Source: Scenedesmus sp. ARA3 (taxonomy: Eukaryota > Chlorophyta > Chlorophyceae > Sphaeropleales > Scenedesmaceae). Taken from it: a stretch of DNA of 23,329 nt. The number at the start of each line of letters is the position of its first letter. Position 1 is the first letter of the stretch. Positions 20,401 through 23,329 of the stretch are shown here, one piece after another. A program made the translations under genes and the position numbers. The DNA is taken from the NCBI GenBank assembly GCA_004335835.1, contig RWJK01000628.1, positions 1 to 23,329 of the forward strand. Direction: 5' to 3'. Under the pieces are notes generated by a model. It saw only the letters and a list, made by a program, of their open reading frames with translations, did no database searches and was not told where the DNA came from.

Positions 20401-20687
20401 GGAGGCGCGGGAAGCAGCAGCACGCCGCGGCAACTTTTGTGTATGGCCTGGCACGGCGCTGCTGTTTTGTGAAGCAGCGGTTTGCACCAACAGCAGCAGC
20501 TGCTGCATGTATGCGACTGCTCCGGCTGCTTTGAGCCATTGCGCTTATGAAACCGCAGTCTTACCCTGTGGTAAAGCCGCAGCAGGGCCAGCACCCGCTC
20601 TTGCGGAGCAGCAGCTTCATCTTTGGCAATCTGAACCTGCTGCTGGACCTCCTGCAGCAGACTGGGTTCGATGGCACGGGCGTCCAT
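11467..20687 (-). CDS. TPR co-chaperone-like protein with Hsp70/Hsp90 carboxylate clamp, 15 exons
   Basis: Exons in order are 20687-20565, 20386-20251, 19039-18877, 17439-17356, 17109-16960, 16357-16099, 15826-15770, 15516-15378, 14999-14920, 14663-14571, 14268-14107, 13003-12831, 12371-12201, 11999-11891 and, tentatively, 11541-11467. Phases are consistent at all 14 junctions and give about 657 residues. It starts MDARAIEPSLLQEVQQQVQ. Residues 371-482 hold three TPR units (AGNEHFKTGRYEEALEAY, then NEAYDVARSGLAHEPSN, then REAGRWQLAALSYRAAL). R380, N384, N415, K445 and R449 occupy the five clamp positions of Hop TPR1 with identical spacing (4, 31, 30, 4). Binding to EEVD tails of cytosolic Hsp70 or Hsp90 is therefore likely. 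The helical N-terminal region and the C-terminal region after residue 482 are unrecognised. Intron 9 starts with GC. Exon 13 uses an AAG acceptor. The final exon could instead be the one at 10717-10072, through unseen exons. Confidence 0.8.
11787..11808 (-). repeat. 3'-end echo of TPR-gene exon 14
   Basis: A 22-nt copy of the exon 14 end, GTGGACTGCTTTAAT followed by the donor GTGAGGCC, lies 104 nt downstream of the real donor. The flanking intron block containing CACAAGCCGTGCACATGCTGC is also repeated, at about 11565-11600 and 11815-11845. Confidence 0.75.
12384..12605. repeat. Second GGCAGTACA minisatellite
   Basis: The intron upstream of exon 13 carries repeated GGCAGTACA-type units at about 12384-12420 and 12506-12600, interspersed with GCAGGCAG. 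This is the same motif family as at 10720-11030, about 1.5 kb away in a different intron. Confidence 0.7.
12432..12487 (-). repeat. 5'-end echo of TPR-gene exon 13
   Basis: A copy of the first roughly 55 nt of exon 13 (LHHTSRSIA.KLKAHLLTA) begins at 12487 after the acceptor GATCCAG, 116 nt upstream of the real exon. Its acceptor is nearer consensus (CAG) than the real one (AAG), yet only the 12371 copy continues to a donor. Confidence 0.88.
12668..12779 (-). repeat. 3'-end echo of TPR-gene exon 12
   Basis: About 110 nt of the exon 12 end (PGQAAWLKVGGARPGHQAGY, then EQWL.KAQKEMN) recur 163 nt downstream with an intact donor (AA|GTGGGT). Substitutions such as WLRK to WLCK are present. It has no acceptor of its own. 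Confidence 0.9.
13066..13553 (-). repeat. 5'-end echo array of TPR-gene exon 12 (four copies)
   Basis: Copies of the exon 12 start (ARHEDAASHLQRAWSWEEVP) begin at 13553, 13417, 13294 and 13136, ahead of the real exon at 13003. Spacings are 136, 123, 158 and 133 nt, and each follows an acceptor. The copies at 13417 and 13136 end in the same way (EVPAIEVAGC). The copy at 13294 ends like the real exon (EVPAPWDV.GQA) and contains an in-frame TGA. The alternation indicates a dimeric repeat of about 281-291 bp. The copy at 13553 is the most decayed. Confidence 0.92.
13723..14068 (-). repeat. 3'-end echoes of TPR-gene exon 11 (three copies)
   Basis: The end of exon 11, which encodes GRWQLAALSYRAALDLGSGG, recurs at 14068-13993, 13936-13869 and 13792-13723. 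The first keeps a GTAATC donor. The second is heavily decayed and has an in-frame TAA, but it still ends CAG|GTAGAC. The third is well preserved in the coding part. The last TPR helix pair is thus present four times in DNA but should be translated once. Confidence 0.9.
14391..14537. repeat. 46-bp tandem repeat, about three copies
   Basis: GCAGCAACTGCCGTATCAAA begins units at 14391, 14437 and 14483, an exact period of 46 bp. A partial extra GTTTGCAGGCCT follows. The array lies in the intron between exons 10 and 11 and does not resemble either exon, so it is an ordinary intronic minisatellite rather than an echo. Confidence 0.9.
14730..14780 (-). repeat. 5'-end echo of TPR-gene exon 10
   Basis: The first part of exon 10 (AYMA.LAETP.DC) recurs at 14780, 117 nt upstream of the real exon start at 14663, after the same GTGTGTGCAG acceptor. 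The copy loses similarity after the LLLN codons and has no donor. Confidence 0.88.
16428..16458 (-). repeat. 5'-end echo of TPR-gene exon 6
   Basis: A degenerate copy of the exon 6 start (DPWQVKWEP) lies about 100 nt upstream of the real exon. It reads CCCCTGGCAAGTCAAATGTG, with a stop replacing the position after EP. No clean acceptor remains. Confidence 0.75.
16653..16880 (-). repeat. 3'-end echoes of TPR-gene exon 5 (two copies)
   Basis: The exon 5 end (LARDCALTVCK) recurs downstream, at 16880-16848 and 16690-16653. In the nearer copy the donor GT is TT (GCAA|TTGAGC). The farther copy keeps an intact GCAA|GTGAGT but is more diverged in its coding part. Confidence 0.85.
17445..17560. repeat. 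CAG/CTG triplet tract acting as the polypyrimidine tract of a 3' splice site
   Basis: About 115 bp of CAG repeats, interrupted by CGG-type units, lie on the plus strand. On the transcribed minus strand they read (CTG)n and run directly into CTCTCAG, the acceptor of exon 4 of the TPR gene at 17439. The plus-strand reading as a poly-serine protein tail is rejected, because the minus-strand exon joins its neighbours in phase on both sides. Confidence 0.75.
17964..18003. repeat. Two tandem 20-bp units beside telomere-like motifs
   Basis: CTAAGGAGGCCCACAAGCCG is present twice without a gap. Just before it are TTTAGGG (17929) and CCCTAGACCCTAA (17955-17967), which resemble the plant and algal telomere repeat in both orientations. 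With only single units this is weak evidence for an interstitial telomeric trace. Confidence 0.6.
18009..18677 (-). repeat. 3'-end echoes of TPR-gene exon 3 (three copies)
   Basis: The exon 3 end (LTRSLRQVAVDLLADLVDCS) recurs downstream, with copies ending at 18603, 18377 and 18009. All keep a GT donor (GTAGGT, GTGAGT, GTGAGC). Spacings are 274, 226 and 368 nt. The first extends about 75 nt into the exon. The later ones are shorter and more changed (LACLVDDSP in the last). Confidence 0.9.
19100..20041 (-). repeat. 5'-end echo array of TPR-gene exon 3: six copies in a 495-bp higher-order repeat
   Basis: Copies of the exon 3 start (DTLVQLTPDLDPPLLGWSPV), each after a CAG acceptor, begin at 20041, 19796, 19651, 19534, 19300 and 19156. 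The real exon follows at 19039. Successive spacings are 245, 145, 117, 234, 144 and 117. The pattern 234+144+117 = 495 repeats as 245+145+117 = 507, and 19796 to 19300, 19651 to 19156 and 19534 to 19039 are 496, 495 and 495. The intron blocks between copies match in the same register, for example the GTGTGATTGCTGCATCATGG block near 19577 and its counterpart near 19080. Only the copy at 19039 continues to a donor. Confidence 0.95.
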
Positions 20688-21358
20688 GCTGCCTTGATTA
20701 CGATTCACCGTCATTCAAAAATTAGGTTTGACAGTTCAAAGTCGAGGATTCATCGACGGTCACCGTGATGGAAGGCCAACGGTTGGATTCCACGTAGGCC
20801 AGCTCTATCCCCGGTGCAGTGCTGCTGTATCACTTGTACTTGAACCTGTTAAACATTCTCTTGAGCCAAGCAGTTGACGCTGCGGCACTCCGCGTTCACT
20901 TCGTAGGAACTCGTCGTGAGTGTAGCCAGTGAGGGTTTGGGCCCCCGCTTGCTGTTCAACAGCATGCACGACGACAAGAATCCTCACGAAACTGCTCTGT
21001 CAACCAACCAACATAAGAAGATATCAGAGAACGCTCTAATGCTGTTCTAGCGGACGCTGACAGCGCCAGCACAAGCTGTAGCTGTCACAGTGTGCTGGCC
21101 ATGCCTGGTGGACACAGGATGCAGGCGTGCACACCAAGGTGAGGAACCACAACCACTTGCCGATAAACTTTGTAATGCGTCCTGCATAAAGCGCTTCAGG
21201 AACACGGACTTACAGCATATGCATGTCAGAAAATGGCAGCTTTTGTGCCGCACAAACCGTGCAGACATTCAATGATTGACAAAGACAGGACAGTCACATG
21301 TGCGCACATGCATGGACCTTGCCAATTGTGGTCATCAGTGAGAGTTTGATGAACTGTG
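20688..21358. promoter_or_regulatory. Upstream region of the TPR gene
   Basis: No supported gene was seen in this stretch. It should contain the promoter and 5'UTR of the minus-strand TPR gene and the end of the next minus-strand transcript. A near-palindrome, ACGGTCACCGT at 20756-20766, lies 69 bp before the start codon, with a CGTCA element at 20709. Their role is unknown. Confidence 0.3.
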
Positions 21359-21363
21359 TTACA
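21359..21363 (-). terminator. Candidate TGTAA polyadenylation signal, minus strand
   Basis: TTACA on the plus strand, about 200 nt beyond the end of the unresolved minus-strand coding fragments at 21556-22176 and about 670 bp before the TPR gene start. Confidence 0.35.
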
Positions 21364-21555
21364 GCCGCCAACCAGCATGGGTCGCCGCATGCTCACAATA
21401 CAACATGGCACAACTATTTTTCGACTTCTTGGCCTAGGTAGGGGCAGCAGCTAGCTCCACCTGCTGCTGCACCAACCAGCTGCCAACCAGGCAGCCCCTG
21501 TTGCTTGAACTGTAATAAGCCCTCTCAAGTATCCTGCAAAACTGCTGATGCAGGC

Positions 21556-22176
21556 TCATCTTGATGCAGATTGACGTCCCGTGTCCGTGCCGTTGTGAGC
21601 CGCATCATGCGGCAAGATGATCTTGCTGCATGGTGCAGCACAGCGAGTGGAGCAGATGAGTTTGTGTGTTAAAGCATCATCTGCCAGCGCGCCTGGTGCC
21701 GCCATGACTGTGTGCTGATACGCAGCCCAGCAGCTCATCTGTGTCACCTGATCAGGGCCTGCGGCAGCAAGGCAGGCGAGGATGCCAGTGTCAGCGGAGG
21801 CTGATGTGCAGCAGCACAGAGGGTGCACTGAGCAATCCGCTTGATACAATTGGCCTGCATAATGCACACACCAGTTAGGGTTGAGCAAGCTGTCTCAGGA
21901 TACTCTCTGACTGCCAGTTCAGTGACCCTGATGATGTTGGCTCTCTGGTATCTGGCAGTATGTACAACTGTAAGCAAGTGCCAGGTCGGCACAGCACTGC
22001 AACGCCTCTGGCACGCAAACACGTCGACAGAAGCAGTCAGCGTCTTGGCAGTCCTCATCATTGCATTACCAAACATGTCACAGCAACAACATTGCCGGCA
22101 GCAAGCTGCTCAGCAGTGAGGTACTCACCATATAATGTGTGAATTGCTTGTACAGCAAGGCGCAGTCATCACGTAG
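21556..22176 (-). CDS. Unresolved minus-strand coding fragments
   Basis: A convincing small exon spans 22176-22129. It follows GCTGGCAG, encodes LRDDCALLYKQFTHYM and ends at a consensus donor (ATG|GTGAGT). Further down, two overlapping frames look partly coding. One is 22016-21889, containing TARYQRANIIRVTELAVREY. The other is 21865-21556, after a TTATGCAG acceptor, containing DTGILACLAAAGPDQVTQM and running to a stop at 21556. I could not join them in phase with certainty and recognise no family. They may be the 3' part of the gene whose upstream exon is at 22517-22881. Confidence 0.35.
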
Positions 22177-22478
22177 CTGCCAGCTTCAGCGCGCAACGCT
22201 GTTTAGCTGGCCAAGAGAAAGTCACAGCAGAGGTGCCTCCGGCAAGGCAGTACTACTGCTCTAGTAGAGCCGAGCAGTGGCAGGCCCTGCCGCTGCTATT
22301 TGGAAGGTGTTACCAGCGCTGCCACTGGCTGGAGACTGCAGCAATAACAGCACCTTGCAGTTGGTGGCATACTTCCTTTATTTAGCAATGGGATGTGAGC
22401 TTGGGGGAACGGCGGTGCAGATGGCATGCTACAGGCTGTGCTTAGCATGCTTCTGGCGAGCTTATGCAGCAGCAGCAA

Positions 22479-22516
<38 letters not shown>

Positions 22517-22518
<2 letters not shown>

Positions 22519-22643
22519 ACACTGCAAAGGAGGCAGTGCGGCTTGAGGCGCGGATGATGAAGCTGCTGCTGCTCGACCTGAAGCTTCCCTCACAGCAAGC
22601 AGCAGCTGCCACAGACGCCTTCCCCTCTTCCACCTTCCCCTGC

Positions 22644-22687
<44 letters not shown>

Positions 22688-22881
22688 TGTCATGCCAGCC
22701 AGCAGCTGCTGTGCTGCTGTTAGCAGCCCCTCCACCTGCTCATGTTCAGCACACAATGCCTCCAACGCAGCGGGTGACACCACACCATCCACCCAGCTGT
22801 GCAGCAGCTGCTGCTGCTGGCTGGCTGAGATGTCTGCAAAGTAGTGCTGCACTATGGCCAGGGCTTCTGCTGCTGCCACAC
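22517..22881 (-). CDS. Exon with helical segment and Ser run, unrecognised gene
   Basis: An acceptor (GCTTGCCAG) precedes 22881. The open frame reads VAAAEALAIVQHYFADISAS, then a Gln run, SWVDGVVSPAALEALCAEHE, LLTAAQQLLAGM and a serine run from a CAG tract. It ends at a TGA at 22517. The first roughly 75 residues look like a genuine helical protein. The serine-rich tail may be intron if the donor CAG|GTGGAG near 22718 is used. No family is recognised. The block is tandemly duplicated with 23100-23329. Confidence 0.45.
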
Positions 22882-23099
22882 CTGGCAAGCAGGTGGAGCC
22901 CGCACTGACAGCAGGCTGCAGAATGCAACACTGGCAGTACCTGGCAGCTGGTGAAATGTTGCAATGAGATGTGAGCTTAGGGGAAGACCGTGCAGGTGGC
23001 ATGCTTCAAGCACACACTGCGATTAGCATCCTTTTGAAGGGCTGATGCAGCAGCAGCAAACAGACTACTACTGCTGCTGCTGCTGCTGCCAGCTGCTGC

Positions 23100-23329
23100 T
23101 CACACTCCAAAGGACGCAGTGCAGCTTGAGGCGCGGATGATGAAGCTGCTGCTGCTTGACCTGAAGCTGCCCTCACAGCAAGCAGCAGCTGCCACAGACA
23201 CCTTCCCCTCCGCCACCTTCCTCTGCTTGCTGCTGCTGCTGCTGCTGCTGCCCGTTATGCCAGCCAGCAGCTGCTGTGCTGCCGCAAGCAGCCCCTCCAC
23301 CTTCTCATGTTCAGCACACAATGCCTCCA
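23100..23329 (-). CDS. Upstream tandem copy of the 22517-22881 exon (cut by right edge)
   Basis: The visible part encodes EALCAEHEKVEGLLAAAQQL, then LAGIT, a shorter serine run and the same tail, ending at a TGA at 23100. That stop is 583 bp upstream of the equivalent stop at 22517. The intron sequence after both copies is also similar (CTCACATC(T/C)CATTGC). The window edge prevents deciding which copy is functional. Both remain open. Confidence 0.45.
   Translation of the reverse strand, partial: EALCAEHEKVEGLLAAAQQLLAGITGSSSSSSSKQRKVAEGKVSVAAAACCEGSFRSSSSSFIIRASSCTASFGV

Overview
The window looks like nuclear DNA of a green alga, most likely a chlorophycean. The genes are densely split by short GT-AG introns, the DNA is rich in CAG/CTG triplets, the proteins carry Gln, Ala and Ser runs, candidate TGTAA polyadenylation signals follow the genes, and one gene encodes a thylakoid-lumen immunophilin with a twin-arginine signal. 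No tRNA, rRNA, CRISPR array or transposase was seen. All gene models come from reading splice sites and checking that intron phases agree from exon to exon.

Layout: (1) 666-2239 minus, the first 220 codons of a HAS1/DDX18-like DEAD-box rRNA helicase, running off the left edge. (2) 2851-6616 plus, a complete 7-exon gene for RNA polymerase III subunit RPC6 (RPC34), divergent from HAS1 across about 610 bp. (3) 8022-9089 plus, a 2-exon lumenal FKBP of the FKBP16-1 type. (4) 10072-10717 minus, a 3'-terminal exon of an unrecognised protein next to a 58-base assembly gap. (5) 11467-20687 minus, a 15-exon gene for a roughly 657-residue protein with three TPR repeats and a complete Hsp70/Hsp90-type carboxylate clamp. 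Every one of its 14 exon junctions is phase-consistent, but its last exon is uncertain. (6) 21556-23329 minus, poorly resolved coding fragments, including a tandemly duplicated 583-bp block at the right edge.

The striking feature is that the introns of three of these genes and the 3'UTR of RPC6 are filled with partial copies of the neighbouring exons ('exon-edge echoes'). I located about 38. All obey one rule: copies of an exon's 5' end, with the 3' splice site, lie only upstream of that exon, and copies of its 3' end, with the 5' splice site or stop codon, lie only downstream. The true exon is the last acceptor followed by the first donor. Echoes recur at spacings of roughly 115-275 nt, most of them 115-172 nt, and in several places form higher-order repeats, the best being an exact 495-bp unit of 117+234+144. 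This looks like an intron-growth process that works by tandem duplication with one breakpoint in an exon and the other in the flanking intron. It leaves clusters of decoy splice sites.

HAS1 (60S ribosome biogenesis) and RPC6 (5S rRNA and tRNA transcription) are functionally related and share one intergenic region. The other genes have no evident link to each other.
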